From JAURVT01 sp049059935 (GTDB lineage Bacteria > Actinomycetota > Actinomycetes > Propionibacteriales > Nocardioidaceae), in assembly GCF_049059935.1 (NCBI RefSeq), contig NZ_JBMGQR010000013.1, positions 1-64,000 of the forward strand: a stretch of DNA of 64,000 bases. Reading direction: 5' to 3'. The position numbers and the translations under genes were made by a program. Shown here in pieces: positions 42,162 to 50,082 of the stretch (position 1 is its first letter; each line of letters opens with the position of its first letter). The notes beneath the pieces are model-generated. The model had not been told where the DNA came from. It made no database searches and saw nothing but the letters and a program-made list of their open reading frames with translations.

Positions 42162-44249
42162 CTACCGGGTGGCCTCGACCATCTGGCGCAGCTCCTTCTT
42201 CAGGTCGCCGATCTCGTCGCGCAGGCGGGCCGCGAGCTCGAACTGCAGCTCGGCGGCGGCGGCGTGCATCTGGTCGCTGAGGTCCTGGACGAGCGCGGCG
42301 AGCTCGGACGCGGCCATGTTGCCGGTGTCGAGACCCTTGCCCTTGAGCTGGCCGGGCACCGGGGCCTTGCCACGCTGCTCGACGCCGCGGCTGCCGACCA
42401 GCTTCTCGGTGTCGGCGTCCTCGCGGGCGAGCATGTCGGTGATGTCGGCGATCTTCTTGCGCAGCGCCGTGGGCGTGATGCCGTGCTCGAGGTTGTAGGC
42501 CACCTGCTTCTCGCGGCGCCGGTTGGTCTCGTCGATCGCCAGCTCCATCGACGGCGTGATCGAGTCGGCGTACATGATCACCTGGCCCGAGACGTTGCGG
42601 GCCGCACGGCCGATGGTCTGGATCAGGGAACGGCCCGAGCGCAGGAAGCCCTCCTTGTCGGCGTCGAGGATCGCCACCAGGCTCACCTCGGGCAGGTCGA
42701 GACCCTCGCGCAGCAGGTTGATGCCGACCAGGACGTCGTACTCGCCCATGCGCAGCTCGCGCAGCAGCTCGACGCGTCGCAGCGTGTCGACCTCGCTGTG
42801 CAGGTACCGGGTGCGCAGCCCGGCCTCGAGCAGGTAGTCGGTGAGGTCCTCGGACATCTTCTTGGTGAGCGTGGTGACCAGGACGCGCTCGTTCTTCTCG
42901 ACGCGGTCGCGGATCTCGCCGATGAGGTCGTCGATCTGGCCCTTGGTGGGCTTGATGACGACCTCGGGGTCGACCAGGCCGGTCGGGCGGATGATCTGCT
43001 CGACGTAGTCGTCCTTGGCCTTGGCCATCTCGTAGGGGCCGGGGGTGGCCGACAGGTACACGGTCTGGCCGATGCGGGTGAGGAACTCCTCCCACTTCAG
43101 CGGCCGGTTGTCCATCGCGCTGGGCAGCCGGAAGCCGTGCTCGACCAGGGTGCGCTTGCGCGACATGTCGCCCTCGTACATCGCGCCGATCTGCGGGATC
43201 GTCACGTGCGACTCGTCGACGATCAGCACGAAGTCGTCGGCGAAGTAGTCGAGCAGGCAGTTGGGAGCCGAGCCGGGCTGGCGGCCGTCCATGTGGCGCG
43301 AGTAGTTCTCGATGCCCGAGCACGAGCCGACCTGGCGCATCATCTCGAGGTCGTAGGTGGTGCGCATGCGCAGCCGCTGGGCCTCGAGCAGCTTGCCCTC
43401 GCGCTCCAGCTCGGCGAGCCGCTCGGCGAGCTCGACCTCGATCGACTCGATCGCCTGCTCCATCGTGTCGGGGCCGACGGTGTAGTGCGTGGCCGCGCCG
43501 ACGTAGAGCTCGTCCTCCTCGCTGAGCACCTCGCCGGTGAGCGGGTGCAGCGTCATCAGCCGCTCGATCTCGTCGCCGAAGAACTCCACCCGCACCGCGA
43601 GCTCCTGGTACACGGGGAAGATCTCGAGCGTGTCGCCGCGGACGCGGAAGGTGCCGCGCGTGGCGGCGAGGTCGTTGCGCGCGTACTGGGCGGTGACGAG
43701 CGTGCGCAGCAGCGTGTCGCGGTCGTGCTCCTTGCCCACCTTGAGGTGGATCATGCGGTCGTTGTACTCCTGGGCCGAGCCCAGGCCGTAGATGCACGAC
43801 ACCGTGGCCACGACGATGACGTCGCGGCGCGTCAGCAGGTTCCAGGTGGCCGAGTGACGCAGCCGCTCGACCTCCTCGTTGATCGAGGAGTCCTTCTCGA
43901 TGTACGTGTCCGTCTGGGGGACGTACGCCTCGGGCTGGTAGTAGTCGTAGTACGAGACGAAGTACTCGACGGAGTTCTGCGGGAACAGCCCGCGCAGCTC
44001 GTTGGCGAACTGCGCCGCGAGCGTCTTGTTGGGCTGCATGACGAGCATCGGCCGCTGGACCTTCTCGGCGAGCCAGGCGACGGTGGCCGTCTTGCCGGTA
44101 CCGGTGGCACCGAGCAGGACGACGTCCTGCTCGCCGGCGTTGATCCGCTCGGCGAGCTGCTCGATGGCACGCGGCTGGTCGCCGGCGGGCTGGTAGTCGG
44201 AGACGACGTGCAGGGGCGCCACCTGACGCTGGACGGTCGACGTGCTCAT
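42162..44249 (-). CDS. uvrB: Excinuclease ABC subunit B (UvrB)
   Basis: The 695-residue protein is a complete UvrB. Walker A is GATGTGKT (47-54), followed by NKTLAAQFANELR and the beta-hairpin region YYDYYQPEAYVP, DEIERLMTLHPLTGEV, LLDYFADDFVLIVDESHVT with the DESH helicase box, RPTGLVDPEV, GINLLREGLDLPEVSLV, and the C-terminal UVR helix pair. UvrB verifies DNA lesions with UvrA and loads UvrC in nucleotide-excision repair. A TAGGCT -10 box ends 6 nt before the ATG, so the mRNA is probably leaderless. I saw no LexA box. Confidence 0.97.
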   Translation of the reverse strand: MSTSTVQRQVAPLHVVSDYQPAGDQPRAIEQLAERINAGEQDVVLLGATGTGKTATVAWLAEKVQRPMLVMQPNKTLAAQFANELRGLFPQNSVEYFVSYYDYYQPEAYVPQTDTYIEKDSSINEEVERLRHSATWNLLTRRDVIVVATVSCIYGLGSAQEYNDRMIHLKVGKEHDRDTLLRTLVTAQYARNDLAATRGTFRVRGDTLEIFPVYQELAVRVEFFGDEIERLMTLHPLTGEVLSEEDELYVGAATHYTVGPDTMEQAIESIEVELAERLAELEREGKLLEAQRLRMRTTYDLEMMRQVGSCSGIENYSRHMDGRQPGSAPNCLLDYFADDFVLIVDESHVTIPQIGAMYEGDMSRKRTLVEHGFRLPSAMDNRPLKWEEFLTRIGQTVYLSATPGPYEMAKAKDDYVEQIIRPTGLVDPEVVIKPTKGQIDDLIGEIRDRVEKNERVLVTTLTKKMSEDLTDYLLEAGLRTRYLHSEVDTLRRVELLRELRMGEYDVLVGINLLREGLDLPEVSLVAILDADKEGFLRSGRSLIQTIGRAARNVSGQVIMYADSITPSMELAIDETNRRREKQVAYNLEHGITPTALRKKIADITDMLAREDADTEKLVGSRGVEQRGKAPVPGQLKGKGLDTGNMAASELAALVQDLSDQMHAAAAELQFELAARLRDEIGDLKKELRQMVEATR

Positions 44250-44255
44250 GCCACG

Positions 44256-44261
44256 AGCCTA
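44256..44261 (-). promoter_or_regulatory. -10 box of leaderless uvrB promoter
   Basis: TAGGCT on the minus strand ends 6 nt before ATG 44249. Confidence 0.55.
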
Positions 44262-44302
44262 CGACCGGCCACCGACAGAAGCCGGACGCGTGACCGGCGC
44301 CC

Positions 44303-44308
44303 TAGTCT
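44303..44308 (+). promoter_or_regulatory. -10 box of leaderless GNAT gene promoter
   Basis: TAGTCT ends 6 nt before GTG 44315; no ribosome-binding site. Confidence 0.5.
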
Positions 44309-44314
44309 GCGCAG

Positions 44315-45037
44315 GTGCACGACACCACCCGCGAGCGCCTGCTCGCCGCCTGGGAGCGCGAGCTGGGCGCCCCCGCGCGTCCTGGCACCACGGCCGTCGA
44401 GGGGCCTTCGGGCGCCGCCGTCGTCCTCGTCCACGCCGGCTCGACGCGGGCGCGCGTGCCCGCCGCGTGGGTGCCTGCCGCGTCGGCCGCCGACGCGGTC
44501 TCGCTGCTCTCGCCCGCCTGGTGGAAGGCCCTGCCCGGCCCCAGCGTGCACGTGGTGGGCCCGAGCGTCCTGGCCGTCCGCGACCTCTGGGACGACGGTC
44601 CGCAGCCTGCCCTCGTCGAGCAGGTGCCGCCGTGGCGCCTCGGTGGGCTGCGCCGCGAGGTGGGCGACGCCGACTGGGTCGCGTCCGGCCTCGCCGGCGA
44701 CGACGTGGAGCTGGCGTTCGCGCGGTTCGCCGAGCCGGTCGAGCCGAGCCCGTGGGCCCACCGCGTGACCGAGGCCGCGCGCCGCACGGTCGTCTCGGCG
44801 GCCGCCGTCCTCACCCCGTGGGACGGCGTCCCCGTCGACGTCGGCGTGCTCGTCGACCCCGCCTACCGGGGGCACGGCCACGGGCTCGAGGTCGCGTCCG
44901 CGGCGACCCGCTTCGCGGTCACCGAGCACGGCCTCGCCCGCTGGCGCTGCCCGGAGTCCGACGCCGCGTCCGTGGCCCTGGCCACCCGGCTGGGCTTCGA
45001 GCCGGTCGCGCGCGTGCTGGTCGTCACCGCGTCCTGA
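44315..45037 (+). CDS. GNAT-family N-acetyltransferase
   Basis: The 240-residue protein has a C-terminal GNAT domain: VGVLVDPAYRGHGHGLEVASAA carries the RxxGxG acetyl-CoA motif, and ATRLGFEPVARVLVV is the closing strand pair. The N-terminal 110 residues are a separate, less conserved half with a WVPAAS...LSPAWWKALPGP segment often seen in actinobacterial GNAT proteins. The substrate is unknown. It is divergent from uvrB (65-bp gap) and followed by a pair of hairpins. Confidence 0.78.
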   Translation: MHDTTRERLLAAWERELGAPARPGTTAVEGPSGAAVVLVHAGSTRARVPAAWVPAASAADAVSLLSPAWWKALPGPSVHVVGPSVLAVRDLWDDGPQPALVEQVPPWRLGGLRREVGDADWVASGLAGDDVELAFARFAEPVEPSPWAHRVTEAARRTVVSAAAVLTPWDGVPVDVGVLVDPAYRGHGHGLEVASAATRFAVTEHGLARWRCPESDAASVALATRLGFEPVARVLVVTAS

Positions 45038-45044
45038 CGGGGTC

Positions 45045-45105
45045 GACCAAACACCACGTTCACGTGGTAGTTGGTCCGAAGCACGGGAGATCTTCCGTGC
45101 TTCGG
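45045..45105. repeat. Two adjacent palindromes downstream of the GNAT gene (paired-hairpin element)
   Basis: Palindrome 1 (45045-45076) has GACCAA/TTGGTC outer arms, a 2-bp mismatch and ACCACGT/ACGTGGT inner arms around TC. Palindrome 2 (45076-45105) has 11-bp arms CCGAAGCACGG/CCGTGCTTCGG around a core with AGATCT. The pair starts 7 bp after the stop codon, so it may terminate transcription, but its core sequences match those at 59728-59782. Confidence 0.85.
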
Positions 45106-45269
45106 CACATCTGCCGTGCGCGGGCACCCCCGCGGCGACGATCGGGCCGCTCCGTCTCCACATCCCGCCCCGCTCGCCCGGTCCGTCCACAGGTGGCGAC
45201 GTCGCGCGGCACCTCGGCGGCCCGAGGACCCAAGGTCTGGGCACCACTCACCCGAACCGAGGAGCTCCC

Positions 45270-45815
45270 GTGCCCCGTCGTCCCCGTCCCACCCTCGTCG
45301 CGCTCGCCGCCGCCGGCGCCCTCGCCGTGCCCGCCGTCGGCATCGCCCACGCGGCCACGACGCCCAACCCCACGACCACCCAGGTGACGGTCGCCGACCG
45401 TGACGACACCGAGGGTCCGCTCGACGTGCAGCAGGCCGTGCACGTCCTGCGCAGCGACGACACCGTCGTCTACAAGATCAGGACCTACACCCCGTTCGAC
45501 GTCGGCGACCTGTCGCGCACCAAGCGGACCGTGGTGATCGAGCTCGACACCGACGGCGAGCCCGGGTCCGAGCGCAACATCCGGGTCAGCGCGCCGGCGG
45601 GCAGGCTGCGTGCCGAGCTGATCTCGAACGCCACCCGCGAGACCATCAAGCCCGTCGCGGTGCAGCTGCTCGGCAAGCGGACGCTGCGCTTGTCGGGGCC
45701 GCGCGCCGACATCGGCGCGCGCAAGTACTTCTGGGTCACCACCTACCACTTCGGCGGCGACCCGATCACCCGGCAGGACGTGGTGCCCGACCGCGGCTGG
45801 ATCCGTCAGCGGTGA
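45270..45815 (+). CDS. Secreted protein of unknown function
   Basis: The 181-residue protein has a clear signal peptide (RPRPTLVALAAAGALAVPAVGIAHA, cleavage expected after AHA near residue 28, shown here in part). The mature part is about 150 residues of predicted beta strands with RTYTPFDVGDLSRTKRTVVIELD and a closing YFWVTTYHFGG. I do not recognise a family. GTG 45270 has GAGGAG six bases before it. The 232-bp region upstream holds the paired hairpins and no other gene. Confidence 0.72.
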   Translation: MPRRPRPTLVALAAAGALAVPAVGIAHAATTPNPTTTQVTVADRDDTEGPLDVQQAVHVLRSDDTVVYKIRTYTPFDVGDLSRTKRTVVIELDTDGEPGSERNIRVSAPAGRLRAELISNATRETIKPVAVQLLGKRTLRLSGPRADIGARKYFWVTTYHFGGDPITRQDVVPDRGWIRQR

Positions 45816-45823
45816 CACGTCCG

Positions 45824-45839
45824 GCCTGACCGGTCAGGC
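45824..45839. terminator. 16-bp perfect palindrome at convergent junction
   Basis: GCCTGACCGGTCAGGC lies between the convergent stop codons of the two exported-protein genes and includes the stop of the minus-strand one. Confidence 0.4.
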
Positions 45840-46457
45840 GTCCCCGTCGTCGCGGGCGCGGCGCCGCTCGCGGTTGTGCCGCCGCAGCTGGGGCAGGAAG
45901 AACGAGGCCACGAGCACCGCCCCGACCCCGATGCCCAGCGCGAGGCGGGAGGTGCCGGTGTCGCGTCCCTCGGACGCAGGGGCCGTGTCGGGCGCGGAGG
46001 TCGTCGGCGAGGCCGACGGGCTCGGCGCCGGTGTCGGCTCGGCCGTCCCCCGGCCGAGCGGGGTGGCGGGTCCGAGCGCCGACTGCGCGGCGGCGAGCGC
46101 CTCGTCGCTGACCTCGCGGGTGCCGTCGCACCTCGTGGTGGTGAGGTCGCCGTCGGTGGTGCGGGCGAGCACGAGGTACTGGCGCTCGTCCTGCCACGCC
46201 ACCGGCGACGCGGGGTCGCGGCCGTCGACGACCACGACGGACCCCGGGCTGCCGGCGTACACGTCCGACACCCGCAGGCGCGCGATCTCACCACGCCGGT
46301 CGGTGACCGTGCCCACGAACGCGACGTCTGCGCGGCTGGCCAGCTCGGCGACGTCGTCGGTGGCGCACGCGGCCGCAGCCGCGGCGGACGGCGCGAGCAC
46401 CGGTCCGAGGGCGGCCAGCACCACCGCCGCGGGGACCGATCGCCATGCTCGTGCCAC
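45834..46457 (-). CDS. Exported, C-terminally anchored protein of unknown function
   Basis: The 207-residue protein starts at GTG 46455-46457. It has a signal peptide ending APSAAAAAACA. A soluble domain follows, with DVAFVGTVTDRRGEIARLRVSDVYAG, VVVDGRD, and QYLVLARTTDGDLTTTRCDG, two cysteines probably forming a disulfide. A Pro/Thr/Ser-rich spacer, a transmembrane helix (LALGIGVGAVLVASFF) and a basic tail complete it. The TIMP-like OB-fold arrangement (Cys at the mature N-terminus, V-F-V-G-T-V) is reminiscent of secreted actinobacterial netrin-like proteins, but that is only a resemblance. It is divergent from ligB. Confidence 0.7.
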   Translation of the reverse strand: MARAWRSVPAAVVLAALGPVLAPSAAAAAACATDDVAELASRADVAFVGTVTDRRGEIARLRVSDVYAGSPGSVVVVDGRDPASPVAWQDERQYLVLARTTDGDLTTTRCDGTREVSDEALAAAQSALGPATPLGRGTAEPTPAPSPSASPTTSAPDTAPASEGRDTGTSRLALGIGVGAVLVASFFLPQLRRHNRERRRARDDGDA

Positions 46458-46519
46458 GCCTGCTCCCTGCCTCGTCCGCCCGATCCACGGTGGGACGCGG
46501 GGTGGGCCACCATGGTTCC

Positions 46520-48046
46520 ATGCTGCTCGCGCGACTGGCCGCCTGCTCCGAGGCCCTGGCGTCGACGTCGTCCCGGCTCGCCAAGCGAAGGCTGGTGGCC
46601 GAGGTGGTCGCCGAGGCCACGCCCGACGAGGTGCCGCTCGCGGTCTCCTACCTGTCCGGCTCGCTGCTGCAGCGTCGTACCGGCGTGGGCTGGGCGTCGT
46701 TGCGCGACCTGCCAGCCCCGGTGGACGAGCCGCAGCTCGACGTGCTCGAGGTGGACGCGGCGTTCGACGCACTGTCCCGGTTCTCGGGGCCGGGCTCCAG
46801 CGCCACCCGGGCCGACGCCGTCCGCGACCTGTTCGCCCGGGCCACCGCGTCGGAGCAGCGCTACCTCGTGGCGCTGGTCTCGGGCGAGGTGCGCCAGGGG
46901 GCGCTCGAGTCGGTCGCGCAGGACGCCGTCGCCGAGGCCCACGGCGTCGCCGCGCCTCGTGTCCGGCGGGCGGCGATGCTGCTGGGGTCGACGGTCGAGG
47001 CCGCGCGGCTGCTCGCCACCGAGGGTCCTGAGGCGCTCGACGCGGTCCGGCTCCAGGTGGGCACACCCGTCAGCCCGATGCTGGCCGCCACGGCGGCCGA
47101 TCCGCAGGCCGCCGCCGACAAGGCCGGCCTGCCCGCCCTCGTCGACGCCAAGCTCGACGGCATCCGCGTGCAGGTGCACCGCGACGGCGACTCGGTGCGG
47201 CTGTGGTCGCGCAGCCTCGACGAGCTCACCGACCGCCTGCCCGAGGTGGTCGACGTCGTCCGCGCCCTGCCCCAGCAGCGGCTCGTCCTCGACGGCGAGG
47301 TGATCGCCCACCGCGACGACGGCACGCCCGAGGCGTTCCAGGTGGTGGCGTCACGCACCGCCAGCCAGGTCGACGTCGCCGAGGCGCGCGAGCGGACACC
47401 CGTCCGCCTCTGGGTCTTCGACCTGCTGCACCTGGACGGGCGTGACCTGATGGACGAGCCGCTCGAGGTCCGCGTCGCCGAGGCCGGACGGGTGCTGCCG
47501 GCGGACCTGCTCGTCGAGCGACGCCTCGTGGACGACGTCGACGCGCTGCGCGAGGTGTTCGAGGACGCCGTGGCCCGCGGGTACGAGGGCGTGGTGGTCA
47601 AGCGTCCCGACGCGCCGTACGCAGCCGGGCGGCGCGACAGCGGCTGGGTCAAGGTCAAGCCGCGACACACCCTCGACCTCGCCGTGGTGGCGGCCGAGTG
47701 GGGCCACGGTCGCCGCACCGGCGTGCTGTCGAACCTGCACCTGGCCGCCCGCGCCGACGACGGAGACGGCTGGGTGATGCTGGGCAAGACGTTCAAGGGC
47801 CTGACCGACACGGTCCTGGCCTGGCAGACCGAGCAGCTGCTCGCCCGCGAGGTCCGGCGCACGGCCGGCACCGTCCACGTCGACCCGCCGCTCGTCGTCG
47901 AGATCGCCATCGACGGGCTCCAGGACTCGACCCGCTACCCCGGCGGCGTCGCCCTGCGCTTCGCCCGCGTCCTGCGGTACCGCGACGACCTCGGTCTCGA
48001 CGACGTCGACACGCTCGCGACGGTGCGTGCACTGCGCGGCGGCTGA
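46520..48046 (+). CDS. ligB: ATP-dependent DNA ligase (LigB-type)
   Basis: The 508-residue protein aligns from its first residues (MLLARLAACSEALASTSSRLAKRR) with mycobacterial LigB as I remember it. The nucleotidyltransferase core has motif I AKLDGIR with adenylated Lys211, LDGEVIA (motif III region), DLLHLDGRDL, GYEGVVVKRPDAPY (motif IV), and SGWVKVKP (motif V), followed by the OB domain. It seals nicks using ATP; it is accessory to the NAD ligase and not linked here to Ku or LigD. ATG 46520 is chosen by homology; an upstream ATG (46445) overlaps the divergent gene. Confidence 0.9.
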   Translation: MLLARLAACSEALASTSSRLAKRRLVAEVVAEATPDEVPLAVSYLSGSLLQRRTGVGWASLRDLPAPVDEPQLDVLEVDAAFDALSRFSGPGSSATRADAVRDLFARATASEQRYLVALVSGEVRQGALESVAQDAVAEAHGVAAPRVRRAAMLLGSTVEAARLLATEGPEALDAVRLQVGTPVSPMLAATAADPQAAADKAGLPALVDAKLDGIRVQVHRDGDSVRLWSRSLDELTDRLPEVVDVVRALPQQRLVLDGEVIAHRDDGTPEAFQVVASRTASQVDVAEARERTPVRLWVFDLLHLDGRDLMDEPLEVRVAEAGRVLPADLLVERRLVDDVDALREVFEDAVARGYEGVVVKRPDAPYAAGRRDSGWVKVKPRHTLDLAVVAAEWGHGRRTGVLSNLHLAARADDGDGWVMLGKTFKGLTDTVLAWQTEQLLAREVRRTAGTVHVDPPLVVEIAIDGLQDSTRYPGGVALRFARVLRYRDDLGLDDVDTLATVRALRGG

Positions 48047-48048
48047 GG

Positions 48049-49161
48049 TCAGGGAGCGAGCCCGGAAGCCCGGTCCAGGTGGGCGTGCGGGTCGCGGACG
48101 GCGTCGGGGACGGGCGCTCCGGTCAGTCGGGGCATGGACCGGCTCGCCGCGGGCCACCTGCTGGTCCGGAGCGCCTCGCGGGCCTGGTCGAGCCCACGCA
48201 CCGCGGCGAGCGAGTCGGTCCGCGCCGCGTACCCGAGCCGCACGTTGTCCCAGTAGTCGTCGACGGTGTCGAACAGCGTCGCGGCGATCTGGCCCACCTG
48301 GCCGAGCATGGCCCACGCGTCCTCGCGGTCGAGGTAACCGGCGACGAACCCGCCGCGGACGACGTCGACCAGCTCGCGGAGGTCTTCTCCCCAGAGCAGG
48401 ACCGGTGGCCTGTCGCCCCTCGCGTGCGTGCACGCCAGCACGTCGACGTTGCTCGTGCCGGTGAGCCCGGCTATCCGGGTGACCACCGCGTCGTTGCCGT
48501 CGCGGACCGCGCGCAGGAACGACAGCGACCACGAGTCGGTGTCGAGCCGGTCGAGGACGTAGAGCCGCAGCGAGTCCTCGCCGGTGATCCGGTAGGCCGA
48601 GTCGAGGTGGTCGCGCACCTTCGACAGTCGGGCCATCGGCATCGTCGGCCACGGTGTGCCGGCCTCACCGTCCTTCCACCGGGCACGCAGCCGAGGGTCG
48701 AGCACCGCCCACGAGGGGTGGTCCTCGAGCGAGTCGTTCCAGCCACCCACCTCGTAGTCGGTGACGGACGCGAGGGCGAGCAGGTCGCGCTGGCGCTCGC
48801 TCACGACGGGTGCGTCCGACGCCGCCAGGTAGGCGTCCTGGTCCCGGCGCGGGCCGGACCCGTCGACGTAGACGTGCCACGCCCCCACGACGGCCACGGC
48901 CAGCACCCACAGCAGGAGCTGGACGTCGTACCGGTGGGCGGCGGGCACCACGTCGAGCAGGACGGCGAGCTTGGCGGTGAGGCCGCTGACGAAGAGGCAG
49001 GCCAGGACGATCCAGCCGCGTCGCAGGAACCGCGATCGTCCGCCGTCGCGGACGGCTGTCCCGGCCTCGACGTACCGCCGCCTGAACCGCACCGGGTGCT
49101 CGGTCTCCCCGACCTGGTTCTGACGACCCCTGCCCGCCGTCCTCGTGCTGCTGCGCTCCAT
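48049..49161 (-). CDS. DUF1266 domain membrane protein
   Basis: The 370-residue protein has two hydrophobic segments (GWIVLACLFVSGLTAKLAVLL and VQLLLWVLAVAVVGAWHVYV) near residues 50-105. A large soluble domain ends in a DUF1266-like stretch: DLRELVDVVRGGFVAGYLDREDAWAML, then FDTVDDYWDNVRLGYAA. DUF1266 proteins have no known activity and are often near toxin or phage-like genes, which is not the case here. ATG 49159-49161 follows GAGGGG; the frame extends farther upstream without similarity. The stop codons of this and ligB are only 2 bp apart. Confidence 0.75.
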   Translation of the reverse strand: MERSSTRTAGRGRQNQVGETEHPVRFRRRYVEAGTAVRDGGRSRFLRRGWIVLACLFVSGLTAKLAVLLDVVPAAHRYDVQLLLWVLAVAVVGAWHVYVDGSGPRRDQDAYLAASDAPVVSERQRDLLALASVTDYEVGGWNDSLEDHPSWAVLDPRLRARWKDGEAGTPWPTMPMARLSKVRDHLDSAYRITGEDSLRLYVLDRLDTDSWSLSFLRAVRDGNDAVVTRIAGLTGTSNVDVLACTHARGDRPPVLLWGEDLRELVDVVRGGFVAGYLDREDAWAMLGQVGQIAATLFDTVDDYWDNVRLGYAARTDSLAAVRGLDQAREALRTSRWPAASRSMPRLTGAPVPDAVRDPHAHLDRASGLAP

Positions 49162-49273
49162 CGATCCCCCTCGCCGGACGCCCGCGACCACGATCGGCCC
49201 GCCGGACGTCGACCTGAGGGTAATGGGCGTCACGGGCCGGTGTGGGCTGGACGGGGAAAGGAAAGGGAGGTCC

Positions 49274-49279
49274 TAGGAT
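49274..49279 (+). promoter_or_regulatory. -10 box of leaderless tetR promoter
   Basis: TAGGAT ends 6 nt before GTG 49286. Confidence 0.55.
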
Positions 49280-49285
49280 GAACCG

Positions 49286-49987
49286 GTGGCCTCACAGGAA
49301 CAGGACCAGCCGGTCCGACGCAGGACCGGAGCCATCGCCGCGCGCCGTCGCGAGCGCGAGGAGGAGATCCTCGCCGCCACCCGCGAGCTGTTCGACGCCG
49401 CCGGCGTGCGCGACGCGCAGATCGAGGACATCGCCAACGCCGTCGGCATCAACCGCGCGATCATCTACCGGCACTTCTCCGGCAAGGAAGAGCTCTTCGC
49501 GCTGACGCTCGTGGGATACCTCGAGGAGATCACCGCCGCGATGCAGTCGGCGGACGACCCTCAGGCGTCGCCGTCGGAGCGGTTGGCGAGCGTCAGCGGG
49601 GCGTTCCTCGACTACGGTCAGCGCTACCCCGCCTTCGGCGACTGCGCCCTGGCGCTGCTGCGCCGCCCCGGCGACGAGCTGCTGCTCGACGTCAGCGAGG
49701 CGGCGATGATGCGCCTCGGACAGGGCATGGTGGGCGCCATCGGGTCGTTGGTGACCGTCCTCGAGGCCGGTCAGGCCACCGGCGAGTTCGCCCAGCGCGA
49801 CCCCTACCTGCTGGCCAACGTGCTCTACGCCCAGGCTCTCGGTGCCCTCCAGCTCGGCCGCAACCAGATCGCCGTCAGCGGCGACGACGAGGGCTCGCCG
49901 GAGATCCACCGCGTCTCCTTCGACCAGGTCAGGACCTACCTGGTCGAGGCCGCCCTGGTGATGGCCACCGGCCCCCGCCCCGCCTGA
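49286..49987 (+). CDS. TetR-family regulator near fatty-acid genes
   Basis: The 233-residue protein has an N-terminal TetR domain: EREEEILAATRELFDAAGV, then IEDIANAVGINRAIIYRHFSGKEELFALTL. The remainder is a ligand domain. In Mycobacterium tuberculosis a TetR gene (Rv0238) lies near htdX-fabG4-fadA2, the same set as here, so this protein may be its counterpart and respond to acyl-CoA; this is inference from gene neighbourhood. GTG 49286 directly follows a -10 box. A strong terminator separates it from the convergent thiolase gene. Confidence 0.83.
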   Translation: MASQEQDQPVRRRTGAIAARRREREEEILAATRELFDAAGVRDAQIEDIANAVGINRAIIYRHFSGKEELFALTLVGYLEEITAAMQSADDPQASPSERLASVSGAFLDYGQRYPAFGDCALALLRRPGDELLLDVSEAAMMRLGQGMVGAIGSLVTVLEAGQATGEFAQRDPYLLANVLYAQALGALQLGRNQIAVSGDDEGSPEIHRVSFDQVRTYLVEAALVMATGPRPA

Positions 49988-50005
49988 ACCTCCCCCATCA
50001 GCCGC

Positions 50006-50062
50006 CGAGGTACGCGAAAGGCACCACCGCAGACGCTGCGGTGGTGCCTTTCGCGTACCTCG
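50006..50062. terminator. Very long bidirectional terminator hairpin
   Basis: Two perfect 26-bp arms (outer CGAGGTACGCGAAAGG, inner CACCACCGCA) with a 5-nt loop GACGC, extendable by four more pairs after one mismatch, sit between the convergent TetR and thiolase genes. Confidence 0.85.
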
Positions 50063-50082
50063 ACGGCGGGTGGTGGGGCGGG

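Noticed and set aside
42264..44768. 834-residue plus-strand open frame across uvrB
   Set aside because: It is the exact antisense of a complete UvrB and has no family-like motifs.
48049..49161. DUF1266 gene as part of a toxin or defence island
   Set aside because: Its neighbours are housekeeping-type genes (DNA ligase, TetR, thiolase) and no defence-related gene lies close by.
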